A stretch of DNA of 64,000 nucleotides from Oceanobacillus neutriphilus (GCF_014645515.1 NZ_BMLW01000002.1:310001-374000); one strand, 5' to 3'. Positions 21,189-30,482 are shown, counted from the stretch's first letter. Notes: generated by a model not told the origin, from the letters alone. Numbers and translations: made by a program.

Positions 21189-21289
21189 ATAATCTAACCT
21201 CCAAATTAATGATACCGTTTTTTAAAAACGTAATCGTAAGTTTTGTTTCAGAACTTTCCAAAATGCAGCTTTCAATTTAGGCACCTGAT

Positions 21290-21487
21290 TCATACGTCGT
21301 TCCAAACCTCATCATCAATGCTATTATTCCAAAAACCCAAGCTGCTCTCATAAGCTTTTGTCAAACCCTCAGACACAATTTTATCGCTTTTAGCTTTTAA
21401 AAACTCTGCAAAATCCAGAATTTTATCTACTTCTTGTTCAGGTATTTCATTAATAATTTTAAGTAAACGCTCCTTAGCTGTATTCAT
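21290..21487 (-). CDS. DUF2281-like antitoxin-type protein
   Basis: Protein of 65 aa: an N-terminal helix pair AKERLLKIINEIPEQEVDKI then LDFAEFLKAKSD, and a C-terminus NNSIDDEVWNDV. This layout is seen in small VapB/DUF2281 proteins that pair with PIN toxins. An overlapping ATG after the stop opens only a 23-codon frame, not a toxin. It is likely a solitary antitoxin relic. Confidence 0.6.
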   Translation of the reverse strand: MNTAKERLLKIINEIPEQEVDKILDFAEFLKAKSDKIVSEGLTKAYESSLGFWNNSIDDEVWNDV

Positions 21488-21627
21488 GTAATCAACACCG
21501 CTTTCATGAATATTTTATTTTATTATAATGCATCATCTTGAGATAAGCTATATATTCATGATTCAACCATTGGCATATAATCCCGTTTATCCGCTGCATC
21601 ATTTGAACATTTATTATTAAAAGACAG

Positions 21628-21671
21628 CAAAAGGCTGTAACCCCTTGTGAGGAAGGATTTACAGCTTTTTG
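21628..21671. terminator. Intrinsic terminator
   Basis: CAAAAGGCTGTAA pairs with TTACAGCTTTTTG (one G-T) across 18 bases. It lies about 100 bp beyond the DHFR-like gene end on the minus strand, with a T-rich tail in that direction. Confidence 0.6.
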
Positions 21672-21771
21672 TAATTAATTATATTATTACTTTCATTAAA
21701 CAAATGGAATAATCTCTTTTCCTAATAACTCATTGTACAATTGATTGGAATTTCCAATTACCCTGTCAAGA

Positions 21772-22347
21772 TCACCTTACCGTCTGATAAACAAGACCTA
21801 AGGCACCAGAATCAAACGACTTGTTTTCAACCAGTTTAAGGTTGACCTTCTCCTTAATACCATGAAATAACGGCAATCCGCTGCCAATCAGGACGGGAGA
21901 AACAGTAATTTTATACTCATCAATTAAACCAAGCTGCATAAGGTGATGTGCGAACCTGGGACTGCCGAGGATGACCATATCCTCACCTGGCTGCTGCTTT
22001 AGTTTCTTGATTTCTTCCTCGATATTTTCTTTCACCAGTCTGGAATTGTTCCATTCGACTTGCTCCAGAGTAGTGGAAAATACGATTTTAGTTGTCTTTT
22101 CAATCCACTCGGCGTGATTCCGTTCATACTCCGAAGCTGATGGATTTGAAGGCACAGATGGCCAGTAACTGTGCATCATCTGATAAGTCCCACGTCCCCA
22201 AATAACCGTGTCGGCAGTACTCAGAATTTCTTTCGCATGGTTCTCTAAATCAGCATCGTAGGAAACCCAGCCAATGTCCATTTCACCGTCAGGTCCTTCT
22301 ACAAATCCGTCTAGTGAAGCGTGTAAAAACAAAACGAGCTTTCTCAT
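21772..22347 (-). CDS. Dihydrofolate reductase/RibD-C family protein
   Basis: Protein of 191 aa with the RibD C-terminal/DHFR-like fold: RKLVLFLHASLDGFVEGPDG at the N-terminus, an IWGRGTYQMM turn, GEDMVILGSPRFAHHL and SPVLIGSGLPLFHGI. Members such as YwjB bind NADPH, but few have a known substrate. It forms a single-gene unit ending in a terminator. The true start is supported by AAAGGAGAACTG upstream. Confidence 0.85.
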   Translation of the reverse strand: MRKLVLFLHASLDGFVEGPDGEMDIGWVSYDADLENHAKEILSTADTVIWGRGTYQMMHSYWPSVPSNPSASEYERNHAEWIEKTTKIVFSTTLEQVEWNNSRLVKENIEEEIKKLKQQPGEDMVILGSPRFAHHLMQLGLIDEYKITVSPVLIGSGLPLFHGIKEKVNLKLVENKSFDSGALGLVYQTVR

Positions 22348-22728
22348 TTTCAGTTCTCCTTTGTTTATGTGGGATATTTACATTACCTATTTTAACCTAT
22401 TTCAGCTTGGGTTGTTTCTTACGGATTGCTAATCGTTGAAAAATTCTTTCATAGACTCTGCAGAATCCAGAATAATCATACTTACAAAACTTGAAAATCC
22501 CATATTAATAGCTTTTATTATTATTGAAAACATCAAATAAATCTTGGCAGTATATTTCCATTTATTAATTCACTCGTTCAATTTAGTGCTATATCGTTGA
22601 ATATGTATTAAGCTATAATAACCACATACTAACTTGCAAAAGAGAGTAAAGATGACTGATTATAAAAGCAGGATTCCTTTGTTATACCATTTATTAAGAG
22701 GGAAACACCAATTGAAAAGGAGAAACAT
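22348..22728. other. Intergenic between divergent genes
   Basis: About 380 bp holding the presumed promoters of the reductase and of alkC. The only clear element is the AAAAGGAG ribosome site of alkC at its right edge. Confidence 0.4.
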
Positions 22729-23832
22729 ATGGCAGATTTACTAAAGAACAAATACAATTACGAGTTGATTCACGAGCTGGCTTTAACGATTAAATCTATA
22801 CATCATTCGTTTCAGGCTGATGATTTTATCAACGACATTATGGACGAGACATGGGAAGGGTTAGCATTGAAAGCTCGTATGCGGCAAATCGCTATAAATT
22901 TAGGTAAGTATTTGCCAGCCGATTATGAACAGGCAATCAATATCCTTGATAAGGTCATTGCGGGCTATCCTGCAGGATCTAACGACTTTTCTTTAATGTA
23001 CTTTCCGGATTTTGTTGAAGTCTATGGGCAGGATGATTGCCATTGGGATTTATCAATAGCTGCGTTAGAAAGGTATACCCCATTCTCATCTTCTGAGTTC
23101 GCCGTGAGGCCATTTATTATAAACCATGAAGAGCGTATGATGTCTCAAATGGCGGTCTGGGCCAAACATGACAATGAGCATGTCCGGCGGCTTGCCAGCG
23201 AGGGGTGCCGTCCTCAGCTGCCCTGGGGACAAGCATTGATCAGTTTCAAAAAAGACCCGTCATCAGTTCTTGGTATTTTAGAACAGCTTAAAGCTGACTC
23301 GTCGCTATATGTCCGTAAAAGCGTAGCCAATAATCTAAACGATATTTCTAAAACACATCCTGATCTGGTTGCAGAAATTGCCAGGGATTGGTACGGTAAA
23401 AACAAGGATACTGATTGGATTGTAAAGCACGGATGCAGGACACTTCTTAAAAAGGGCAACAGGGATGTGCTGAGCATCTTCGGGTTTGCAGATGCCGATG
23501 ATGTAAATGTTGATGGCTTCACGCTGGATACAGCATCTATTGCTATTGGAGAGAATATTGCTTTTTCCTTTAAGATTGAGGCAAAAAAGGCAGCTAAGGT
23601 ACGACTGGAATATGGTATTGATTATGTGAAAGCAAGCGGGAAGCGAAACCGTAAAATATTCCAAATATCTGAGCTTTCTTTAAAGAAAAACGAGGAGAAG
23701 ACTTACACAAAAACGCATTCCTTTGTAAATAGAAGCACGAGGAAGCATTACACCGGCCTTCATTCGGTGACGCTTATTGTGAACGGCGTCGAGCAGGGTA
23801 CGCTGGATTTTGAGGTATTGGCTGCTGAATAG
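22729..23832 (+). CDS. alkC: AlkC-type DNA alkylation repair glycosylase with Ig-like tail
   Basis: HEAT-repeat DNA glycosylase of 367 aa that removes N3-methylated purines. Helical repeats run through about residue 245, with the conserved stretch FAVRPFIINHEERMMSQM, then HVRRLASEGCRPQLPW. The C-terminal part (about 250-365) is a beta-rich Ig-like domain (DGFTLDTASIAIGENIAFSF then TYTKTHSF), as known in AlkC but absent from AlkD. AAAAGGAG lies just before the ATG. It is a single gene, ending near the bidirectional terminator shared with csp. Confidence 0.85.
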   Translation: MADLLKNKYNYELIHELALTIKSIHHSFQADDFINDIMDETWEGLALKARMRQIAINLGKYLPADYEQAINILDKVIAGYPAGSNDFSLMYFPDFVEVYGQDDCHWDLSIAALERYTPFSSSEFAVRPFIINHEERMMSQMAVWAKHDNEHVRRLASEGCRPQLPWGQALISFKKDPSSVLGILEQLKADSSLYVRKSVANNLNDISKTHPDLVAEIARDWYGKNKDTDWIVKHGCRTLLKKGNRDVLSIFGFADADDVNVDGFTLDTASIAIGENIAFSFKIEAKKAAKVRLEYGIDYVKASGKRNRKIFQISELSLKKNEEKTYTKTHSFVNRSTRKHYTGLHSVTLIVNGVEQGTLDFEVLAAE

Positions 23833-23960
23833 CTAATCTTGGATTCCATCGAGGTGCACTTACCATTTTCAATATGTGCTACTTCTATCCATAATCCTTC
23901 ACTTTTTATAAAAAATAGTGTAAACAGCAGAGATTGGTTTCTACTTATACGACAAAAAAT

Positions 23961-23991
23961 AAAAAGCCTTTCTGCAACAGAAAGGCTTTTT
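23961..23991. terminator. Bidirectional terminator between alkC and csp
   Basis: Perfect 14-bp stem AAAAAGCCTTTCTG/CAGAAAGGCTTTTT with a 3-base loop. A- and T-tracts make it work on both strands. Confidence 0.88.
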
Positions 23992-24006
23992 ATCAATTAT
24001 AAATTA

Positions 24007-24204
24007 TTATTTAACAACGTTAGCTGCTTGTGGTCCACGATTACCTTCTTCGATGTCGAAAGTAACTGTTTGACCTTCTTCTAATGATTTGAAACCTTCG
24101 CCTTGAATTGCTGAGAAGTGTACGAATACGTCGTCTCCACCTTCAACCTCGATAAATCCAAATCCTTTGTCTGCGTTAAACCATTTTACTGAACCTGTGT
24201 TCAT
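24007..24204 (-). CDS. csp: Cold-shock protein
   Basis: CspA/CspB-type protein of 65 aa, one OB-fold domain. RNP1 is KGFGFIEV and RNP2 is DVFVHFSAI; it starts [10 protein letters not shown]. An ATG five codons earlier lies inside the GGAGGAA ribosome site and is not used. It binds single-stranded nucleic acid and melts RNA structure in the cold. The gene is preceded by a long untranslated region, normal for this family, and ends in the shared terminator. Confidence 0.95.
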   Translation of the reverse strand: MNTGSVKWFNADKGFGFIEVEGGDDVFVHFSAIQGEGFKSLEEGQTVTFDIEEGNRGPQAANVVK

Positions 24205-24449
24205 ATGAAATTCCTCCATTGTGCACCATGTACACGTTTATTACTTTGGTTGTTCTGATAATAATTCAAGACGATGATATAAATTGTGAAGTTTAGACAT
24301 AAATCCTGTATTGCTAGCACGAACAATTAAGTTATTTGTAGTATAACACATGTCATTCAAAAAAGATAGCATCCTTTTTTCTTTATTTAAAAGATTGACT
24401 ATGACCTAACGTCATACTTTAAAATGTATCATTGAAGGAGGTAATGAAT

Positions 24450-25241
24450 ATGAACGAAAAAATGTATACAGTTAAAAACTTTGCAAAATTGACAGGTGTC
24501 ACTGAACGTACCCTTCAATATTATGACCGTAAAGGAGTGCTGGCTCCAACGAGCTATACAAAAAATGGTTATCGTCTCTATAGCCATGAAGATATATTTA
24601 AAATGCAGAAAATATTAACACTCAAATATTTAGGATATTCTTTAAAAGAGATCATCAACTATCTTTCTATGAATTCCACCACGAGTGTACAAGAAACATT
24701 ATATAAACAGAAAGAGTTACTCAAGAAGAAAAGAGATGAAATTGATCATATCATCGATACTTTTACGACAGTAGAACAAGTGCTTCAAGATGAAAAGATT
24801 GAAAGCGACCTGCTGCTGGCTATTATTCATTCCATTCAAATGGAAAATAAACAGAAACATTGGCTATCTAACCAAATTGCTAAGCCAATTGTTGATCAAG
24901 TATTCATGCAGCATATGACTAAAGAAGACAGTATAAATACTAAACGTGAGCTATTAATTGCTATAAATAAATTACAAGGTCTTTATGAGATTGGCGTGCC
25001 GCCGCATAATATAGAAGTTCAGAATTTAATGAAACAGCTGGAAAAGATTTTAAACAAAATTATGGAGCCAAAGTATCAGGAAGAACTAGAAAAGTTGATG
25101 GCAGAAGAAAGTTCCATATATCATTTTTCTTTTATATCGAAGGGATTTCAAGATTACACTGCGGAAGCTTCAAAAATATTAAACAAGGTAAATAATAGAC
25201 CAAACCATGGTACTGGAGGAGGAGATGAATATGAAGGGTAA
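24450..25241 (+). CDS. MerR-family regulator with long helical C-terminus
   Basis: Regulator of about 263 aa. The winged helix is at the N-terminus (YTVKNFAKLTGVTERTLQYY, YTKNGYRLYSHEDI), followed by coiled coil (LYKQKELLKKKRDEIDHI) and a TipA-like effector region. I start at the ATG 8 bases after AAGGAGG; the TTG upstream is inside that site. The stop overlaps the next gene by 11 bases, so the two are coupled and this protein probably regulates that membrane protein. Confidence 0.85.
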   Translation: MNEKMYTVKNFAKLTGVTERTLQYYDRKGVLAPTSYTKNGYRLYSHEDIFKMQKILTLKYLGYSLKEIINYLSMNSTTSVQETLYKQKELLKKKRDEIDHIIDTFTTVEQVLQDEKIESDLLLAIIHSIQMENKQKHWLSNQIAKPIVDQVFMQHMTKEDSINTKRELLIAINKLQGLYEIGVPPHNIEVQNLMKQLEKILNKIMEPKYQEELEKLMAEESSIYHFSFISKGFQDYTAEASKILNKVNNRPNHGTGGGDEYEG

Positions 25242-26271
25242 CCGCCTGCGAATTCCTCTTTTACTAATCATTCTTTCTATGGTAATGATAAGCAGCTATA
25301 TTATTTTGCGTTTAAGTAATATCAATAGTATGGTCGTAATTTTATTAACGTTAACCTTAATCATTTTATGCCCACTGAGCATTTATTTCTTTTTGATACT
25401 GCCTGGATCTATGCCGAAAATATTATTATATTTGTCATTTATTATATGTTTAGGCCTTTCTTATTTTATTATTCCTTCTTCTCAAAAATATTTTTTTAAT
25501 CAAATTTTGGTATGGTTACTGCCTATTGTACAAATTAGTGTCATTATTTTCGTTGTGTATAGTATAGCTAAAGGAATTATTCGTTATAAGGAAATTAATT
25601 CAAATGGAAGTTATACTTTTCTTGAAGCAATGAGAAAGTTACTTGAACCTAAACTGGGAAAAGGTTTTTTCTTAGAAGCAGTTATTACAGAAATCAGTAT
25701 TTTATATTATGCAGTATTAGTTTGGTTTAAAAAGATAAATATAAGCGGAAATGAGTTTTTTACCTACCATAAAACATCAATGATTAAAACAATCGTAATT
25801 GTATTTTCTATTATTATTGTACTGGAAGGAGCGTTATTCCACTTCGTTATTCAATGGTGGAGCACCATTGCTGCATGGATTTTTACAGTACTAAACATTT
25901 ACGCTTTATTTTATTTGGTAGGTCTTTATAGTTCTGCAAGATTTTTGCCCCATGTTATCGGTCAAAATAGCCTCATTATACGTCTTGGTTATCAAAGCAG
26001 TATTGAGTTGAATATTGAGAACATAGAAAGCATTAAATATGCAAAACAACAAGGTGGAATTGGAGATAAGATACCGAAAGATACTTATTATTCATTATTA
26101 AGTATGGATCCCCCACAATATGAAATCATTTTAAAAGAGCCTGTTATGATGCAAGGTTCTTATGGAAGGAAGAAACAAGTTAAAACCGTTGTCTTCAGAT
26201 CTGATGAGCCAAATAAAATGATTGATCGAATAAACCGGATAAGAGAACAGAGTTCAAATGAAATTGGTTAA
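25231..26271 (+). CDS. Multi-pass membrane protein with C-terminal PH-like region
   Basis: Membrane protein of about 346 aa. I start at MKGNRLRIPLL, behind GGAGGAGGAG. About seven hydrophobic segments lie in two groups (about 5-120 and 180-235). The C-terminal ~100 residues are soluble and beta-rich (IIRLGYQSSIELNIENIESI then TVVFRSDEPNKMIDRIN), resembling a bacterial PH domain. It is coupled to the MerR gene, suggesting a stress- or drug-induced envelope role. I do not recognise a named family. Confidence 0.65.
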   Translation: MKGNRLRIPLLLIILSMVMISSYIILRLSNINSMVVILLTLTLIILCPLSIYFFLILPGSMPKILLYLSFIICLGLSYFIIPSSQKYFFNQILVWLLPIVQISVIIFVVYSIAKGIIRYKEINSNGSYTFLEAMRKLLEPKLGKGFFLEAVITEISILYYAVLVWFKKINISGNEFFTYHKTSMIKTIVIVFSIIIVLEGALFHFVIQWWSTIAAWIFTVLNIYALFYLVGLYSSARFLPHVIGQNSLIIRLGYQSSIELNIENIESIKYAKQQGGIGDKIPKDTYYSLLSMDPPQYEIILKEPVMMQGSYGRKKQVKTVVFRSDEPNKMIDRINRIREQSSNEIG

Positions 26272-26340
26272 TTTGTTATTTTTACAGGACTATAAATGAA
26301 CTAAATTATGAATAACACAGTAGTTTTCAAGTTGCCGATA

Positions 26341-26790
26341 GATTACTCTCGCCACTTCATTTCTATTAAAATTGGAAGTGGGAGTTTTTGGGGTGTCGAC
26401 TTTCAAGATGACGATTAACCGCCAGTGGAGTTGAAACATTGGTGTGCTAAAAACACCTGCCCCCCGCTATCCCATTGGCCTTGCCTCCTGAGACTACTTT
26501 TCAGCTTACCTGAAGTTCACACGTTTGTGTGCCTTGGCTGACATGTTTGGCTTGAACATTTTACGTGGCAAAACAACGATTCTTGCCACAACCTGCTATG
26601 TTCTGTTTTCAAAGAGCGTCTTTCAAGAACATTATGCTATGCAAACTTAAGCTCGTAAATGTAAAAAGACGATTCACCTCCCACCTACTCATTGGGTTTC
26701 AACCTTCATATTCCTTGAGGTTGGGATCCCTCTCGCTTAGTCAAGATAGATTATTATCCATAAACTCTTTAAACTCTCATACATATTGAG
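26341..26790. ncRNA. GC-richer hairpin-dense block, candidate structured RNA or IS relic
   Basis: About 450 bp without a convincing protein in six frames and near 45-47 % GC against about 34 % around it. Several short hairpins are visible: CCACTTC/GAAGTGG (26352-26381), GGTGTG/CACACC (about 26439-26458), CACACG/CGTGTG-like (about 26518-26531), and GTGGCAA/TTGCCAC (26564-26588). The first resembles the right-end stem of IS200/IS605 elements, so a minus-strand transposon end with its guide RNA is one explanation. A free structured RNA is another. Neither is proven. Confidence 0.35.
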
Positions 26791-27012
26791 TAGCACCATT
26801 GCGCCTTACATTATAATAATAATCAAAGTACCATTATTATATTTTTTTATTATTTCTTATACTTCTATAAATCAATCCAATAACTCATAAATAATATTTT
26901 CATTGAAATCCTTGATTCAGTCACTTAATTCCGGACCAATATCTCTATTCTTAAATAAAAAATTAGAACAATAAGTGTTTACCTTTATTCCAGATGTTTA
27001 CCAATTGGTAAA
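26791..27012. other. AT-rich spacer
   Basis: Very AT-rich sequence between the hairpin-dense block and padR. No supported feature. Confidence 0.4.
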
Positions 27013-27552
27013 TTAATGTTTTCTTAACAACTGAAGCATCCTGTCACACCAAAGGATACTTGCCTCCTCGAAGTTTATCCCCATATTAATAACAGAAATC
27101 GTGGAGAACAAGGGATGATTGACATCAGGGTTATGTTCTTCGAAGGAAGAAATTCTCTTTTTATAATCCTCAAGCGTACGTTCATGTTGTTCCTTTTTCT
27201 TCTTTATCAAGCTAAACAATTCATCTGGTTTTAATAACCAGGAACTGTACTGCTTCAACAGAAAGGTCTTCGATTCCTCAGCTTCAGGAAGCTCTTGCAC
27301 CCAAGACTTTAAAGTGTCCATGCCGCTAGCCGTAATTCTGTAAATTTTTCGAGGCGGGCGATAAGACTCTTGTTCAATGGCTTGCAATTCAATAAATCCG
27401 GCTTTTTCCAATTTTGATAGAGATGGATAAAGCTGATTATTGTTTATTTTATAGAAATGGCTAATTCTGCTGTTGATTTGCTGCTTCATTTCATATCCGC
27501 TTAACGGTTCTCGTGCTAATAATCCTAATAAGGTGTATTGGGTATTATTCAT
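27013..27552 (-). CDS. PadR-family transcriptional regulator
   Basis: PadR-type regulator of 179 aa. The N-terminal winged helix contains TQYTLLGLLAREPLSGYEM and NQLYPSLSKLEKAGFIE, with the wing RKIYRITASG. A C-terminal helical dimerisation region follows (KKKKEQHERTLEDYKKRI). The start MNNTQY has AAGAGGAG six bases upstream. It is divergent from an alpha/beta hydrolase, whose promoter is flanked by repeats and is its probable target. Confidence 0.88.
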   Translation of the reverse strand: MNNTQYTLLGLLAREPLSGYEMKQQINSRISHFYKINNNQLYPSLSKLEKAGFIELQAIEQESYRPPRKIYRITASGMDTLKSWVQELPEAEESKTFLLKQYSSWLLKPDELFSLIKKKKEQHERTLEDYKKRISSFEEHNPDVNHPLFSTISVINMGINFEEASILWCDRMLQLLRKH

Positions 27553-27597
27553 TAAGTTCTCCTCTTTCATGCTTTTGATTTATGTACTTCCATTTAG

Positions 27598-27684
27598 ATA
27601 GGTTAATTATAACATAAAATAATATTTGACATATAAAATTATATAAGATAATATTTACATAGGTTATAAATAACATATAATAAG
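27598..27684. promoter_or_regulatory. Direct repeats flanking the hydrolase promoter
   Basis: Two 26-bp direct repeats, 27598-27623 and 27659-27684, agree at 21 positions and share the core ATAGGTTA-N-TAACATA. One lies upstream of the -35 and the other between the -10 and the ribosome site. This suggests a regulator binding both sides of the promoter, probably the divergent PadR. Confidence 0.5.
27626..27654 (+). promoter_or_regulatory. Sigma-A promoter of the hydrolase
   Basis: TTGACA (27626-27631), 17-bp spacer, TAATAT (27649-27654): a near-consensus promoter 44 bp before the GTG start. Confidence 0.8.
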
Positions 27685-27698
27685 GAGCGTGTATTATT

Positions 27699-28898
27699 GT
27701 GAAACTTATTTTTAAAGATCAGACTTTTTCATTCGAATTGCTTCGGACAATGGGGTATGCTGCTTTTGGGGGGGCAGACATAGGGGAATGCCTATCTACT
27801 GCCTATCGAATTGAAGAGGGTAATTTTGAAAGCTGGTATGAAGAATGGCTAAAGACTGCAACCCGGGTTCATCGGGAAGCTGAGGAAAGCAGCAAGAATG
27901 GCAATAAGAGCAGTGCGAGAGACTTCTATTTACGTGCATCGAATTACTACCGTACAGCCGAATTTTTTCTCCATGGCAATCCGGAGGATAAACGTATTCT
28001 GAAAACGTGGAGATTAAGCCAAAGCACATTCAGGCGCGCGCTTACTTTACTCGATCATCATTGGGAGATTGTTACTATTCCTTATGAAGACACGAATTTA
28101 CCTGGTTACTTGTATTTAGCAGGAAATCAGCCTGCTCCTACCCTAATTGTTCACGGAGGATATGATTCCACCGCAGAAGAACTTTATTTCCAAGTTGTTA
28201 CCTCAGCTTTAGAAAAAGGGTATCATTGCTTGGTATTCGAAGGACCAGGACAAGGAGCTGTTATACGCGAGCAACAAATTCCATTCAGACATGACTGGGA
28301 GGCTGCTGTAACACCAGTGGTCGATTATCTGGCCAAGCGTCCAGAAGTTATCTCTGACAAAATCGCATTAATGGGTATCAGTTTAGGCGGGTATTTGGCT
28401 CCACGCGCAGCTGCTTATGAACACAGGCTTGCTGCATGCATTGCAAATGATGGTCTATTCTCCTTCCAAGTGGGAAAAATAGCTGCGGCATTAAGCGGAA
28501 AAGAAAGTGGAGAACTCCACTTTCTTTCACCAGAGATGGATAATTTTATTGCGTCGATTATGGCACAAGATACAGGTATTCGATGGGGAATTGAAAATGG
28601 ACAGTTCACTTTTTCAGCAACTAATCTGGAGGAGCTGGTGCAGAAAACGGAACCTTTTACCTTGGAAGGCGTTGCTGAGAAAATCAAGTGTCCGGTACTC
28701 GTTTGCGAAGCGGAACATGATCATGCCTTTGCAGGACAACCCGAACAATTGTACAAATCTTTAAGAAGTTCCAAAACGTATATGAAGTTTACTGCTGAAG
28801 ATTCTGCTGAAGAACATTGCCATTTTGGGGCATTAAAATTGGCTAACCACCGCATATTCACTTGGTTAAATCAAGTTTTGAATACAGAAGTCAGGTAA
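27699..28898 (+). CDS. Alpha/beta hydrolase (pseudooxynicotine-hydrolase/FrsA-like)
   Basis: Hydrolase of 399 aa. An N-terminal helical region of about 130 residues precedes the catalytic fold, as in 2,6-dihydroxypseudooxynicotine hydrolase relatives. The nucleophile is in GISLGGY; the oxyanion region is HGGYDST; FEGPGQGAVIREQQIPFR is a family block. An acid in CEAEHDHAF and a His in EEHCHFGAL complete the triad. The start is GTG, with AAGGAG 11 bases upstream. It is divergent from padR and ends in a terminator. The substrate may be a xenobiotic ketone or ester; not known. Confidence 0.8.
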   Translation: MKLIFKDQTFSFELLRTMGYAAFGGADIGECLSTAYRIEEGNFESWYEEWLKTATRVHREAEESSKNGNKSSARDFYLRASNYYRTAEFFLHGNPEDKRILKTWRLSQSTFRRALTLLDHHWEIVTIPYEDTNLPGYLYLAGNQPAPTLIVHGGYDSTAEELYFQVVTSALEKGYHCLVFEGPGQGAVIREQQIPFRHDWEAAVTPVVDYLAKRPEVISDKIALMGISLGGYLAPRAAAYEHRLAACIANDGLFSFQVGKIAAALSGKESGELHFLSPEMDNFIASIMAQDTGIRWGIENGQFTFSATNLEELVQKTEPFTLEGVAEKIKCPVLVCEAEHDHAFAGQPEQLYKSLRSSKTYMKFTAEDSAEEHCHFGALKLANHRIFTWLNQVLNTEVR

Positions 28899-28915
28899 GG
28901 ATTACATCACCTTTT

Positions 28916-28954
28916 AAGTGCCTCTCCCCCAAACGGGGAAAATGGCGCTTTTTT
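28916..28954 (+). terminator. Intrinsic terminator after the hydrolase
   Basis: AAGTGCC pairs with GGCGCTT around an inner CCCC/GGGG stem, followed by TTTT. It lies 18 bp after the stop. Confidence 0.75.
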
Positions 28955-29102
28955 GGAGTAGTAACAATGCTGCCTTTTCCATATGTGGTGGACTTGTTAC
29001 GTTTTTTCAAACGGGATTTAGAAATTATAAAAACGAAGAAAAATACAAAAGAGATTGAACAAAAGAGGAGTCATAATGTAATCTTTTTTAATTTATAAAT
29101 GC

Positions 29103-29735
29103 GTGGTCTAACTCCACCGTCTTTAGACGGTATCCGCTTTTAGCCTTATCTTTTTTGTCCATACTAACAGAAGAGGTGATAGTATGGACGGATATAGAAA
29201 AAGCGGTCATGCAGTGTATGACATCAAATATCATGTAATATGGGTAACAAAGTATAGATATAAGGTGTTGCAAGGCCATATAGCAGTAAAAACAAGAGAA
29301 TTGATTAGGCAAGGTTGTGAAGCAAGAGGGATAACAATCCTGCAAGGAAGTATTGGCAAAGATCATATCCATTTATTATTATCTTGTCCACCAAGCATCG
29401 CTCCAAGTAAAATCATGCAATATCTAAAAGGGAGATCATCAAGATTATTACAGGATGAATTTCCAGAACTAAAGAAAAGATATTGGGGACAGCATTTGTG
29501 GGCAAGAGGTTACTTCTGTGCCACAGTGGGAACAGTAACGGAAGAAATAATAAGGAATTATATAGCTAATCAATTCAATGAAAATAACGACGATATATTC
29601 AAAATTGAAGAATGAGTTCAGTCTTATTTTGAATATGCTTCAGCTTAAAGACTTTGAGCAGGACTTCAGCCTGAAGAGCGACTTTAGTCGCCGACATTTA
29701 TGTCCAAATCCACCTGCTTTAGCAGGTGGTCGTTT
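29103..29735 (+). mobile_element. IS200-type insertion sequence
   Basis: Single-gene element with a Y1 transposase, a left subterminal hairpin ACCGTC-TTTA-GACGGT (29116-29131) and a right hairpin CCACCTGC-TTTA-GCAGGTGG (29710-29729). It has no inverted repeats, as expected for IS200/IS605. There is no tnpB. The exact cleavage sites are not set by the sequence, so the ends are approximate. Confidence 0.8.
29184..29615 (+). CDS. tnpA: IS200-family Y1 transposase
   Basis: Transposase of 143 aa, full length for the family. The HUH motif is KDHIHLLLS and the catalytic Tyr is in GYFCATVGTVTEEII. It cuts and joins single-stranded DNA at the element ends marked by hairpins. AGAGGTGA lies upstream of the ATG. 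All key residues are present, so it is probably active. Confidence 0.93.
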   Translation: MDGYRKSGHAVYDIKYHVIWVTKYRYKVLQGHIAVKTRELIRQGCEARGITILQGSIGKDHIHLLLSCPPSIAPSKIMQYLKGRSSRLLQDEFPELKKRYWGQHLWARGYFCATVGTVTEEIIRNYIANQFNENNDDIFKIEE

Positions 29736-29760
29736 AAGATTTTGTTAATATCAAAAATAG

Positions 29761-30402
29761 TTAATTTTTATTATTACCTGGCAGAGTTTGCATAAGTTCA
29801 AAGAAATAGTTAGAATCACCGGTATTAAAATAGTTATACCAAGCTTCTAATGTATTTGACTTAAAAACATCTAAGCACTCAATGATTTGTTTCGTCCATA
29901 GTAAAGCATCCGTGGAACCAGCAGTAATGAGATTATTAGATGCAACAGAGGCTTGGTCTAAATAAAAATCTTGTCCTTTATAATTAGAACAAACCATTTC
30001 AAGGAATCCCGGACCATTGCTGGTATGCGGACGGTTATCCAGTATTCCAAAATTAGCAAGTGCTGCGGTAGCTCCACAGATTGCACATACTGTAGCACCT
30101 GCAGAGAGCAGCTCGCTTGCTTTTACGAGAATAGCTTCATGCTTTGGATCATTCCATGTATCTGCACCTGGTAATAACAGCATGTTTGTTTCACTTACCA
30201 TAATGTCATCAATTAGGTAGTCAGGAACTATTGTCATCCCGCCCATTGTACGGATTAATTGTTTGGAGTAACTGACTGTTTTAATCGATACTTGATTCGC
30301 GTCTTCTTTGAAAAATCTCCTGGAATTCAACTCCGCAGTAACATATCCTAGTTCCCAGTCTGCTAAAGTATCAAGTGCATAAATATAAATTGTTTTCATC
30401 AT
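29761..30402 (-). CDS. DJ-1/PfpI-family glutamine-amidotransferase-like protein
   Basis: Protein of 213 aa with a DJ-1/PfpI core: TIYIYALDTLADWELGYV at the N-terminus, LLLPGADTWND, and the nucleophile Cys in VCAICGATAALA followed by HTSNGPGFLEM. Family members act as glyoxalases, chaperones or transcription cofactors; YoaZ/YdeA-type homologues are stress-linked. It is divergent from a WYL regulator with a palindrome between them, which is probably its control. Confidence 0.82.
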   Translation of the reverse strand: MMKTIYIYALDTLADWELGYVTAELNSRRFFKEDANQVSIKTVSYSKQLIRTMGGMTIVPDYLIDDIMVSETNMLLLPGADTWNDPKHEAILVKASELLSAGATVCAICGATAALANFGILDNRPHTSNGPGFLEMVCSNYKGQDFYLDQASVASNNLITAGSTDALLWTKQIIECLDVFKSNTLEAWYNYFNTGDSNYFFELMQTLPGNNKN

Positions 30403-30456
30403 TTCCCTCCATTTGATTGTAATAGATTGATTATTTGATTATTATTATACTTATCT

Positions 30457-30482
30457 ATTGTTGACAACAATCTGGCAACAAT
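30457..30482. promoter_or_regulatory. Operator between DJ-1 and WYL genes
   Basis: Perfect palindrome ATTGTTG-A-CAACAAT (30457-30471) followed by a third half-site CAACAATC (30475-30482). It overlaps the -35 of the WYL promoter, so the WYL protein may regulate itself and the DJ-1 gene here. Confidence 0.6.

Noticed and set aside
26565-26789. 74-codon plus-strand ORF in the hairpin-dense block
   Set aside because: No ribosome site, odd composition and coverage of only part of the block. The block reads better as non-coding.
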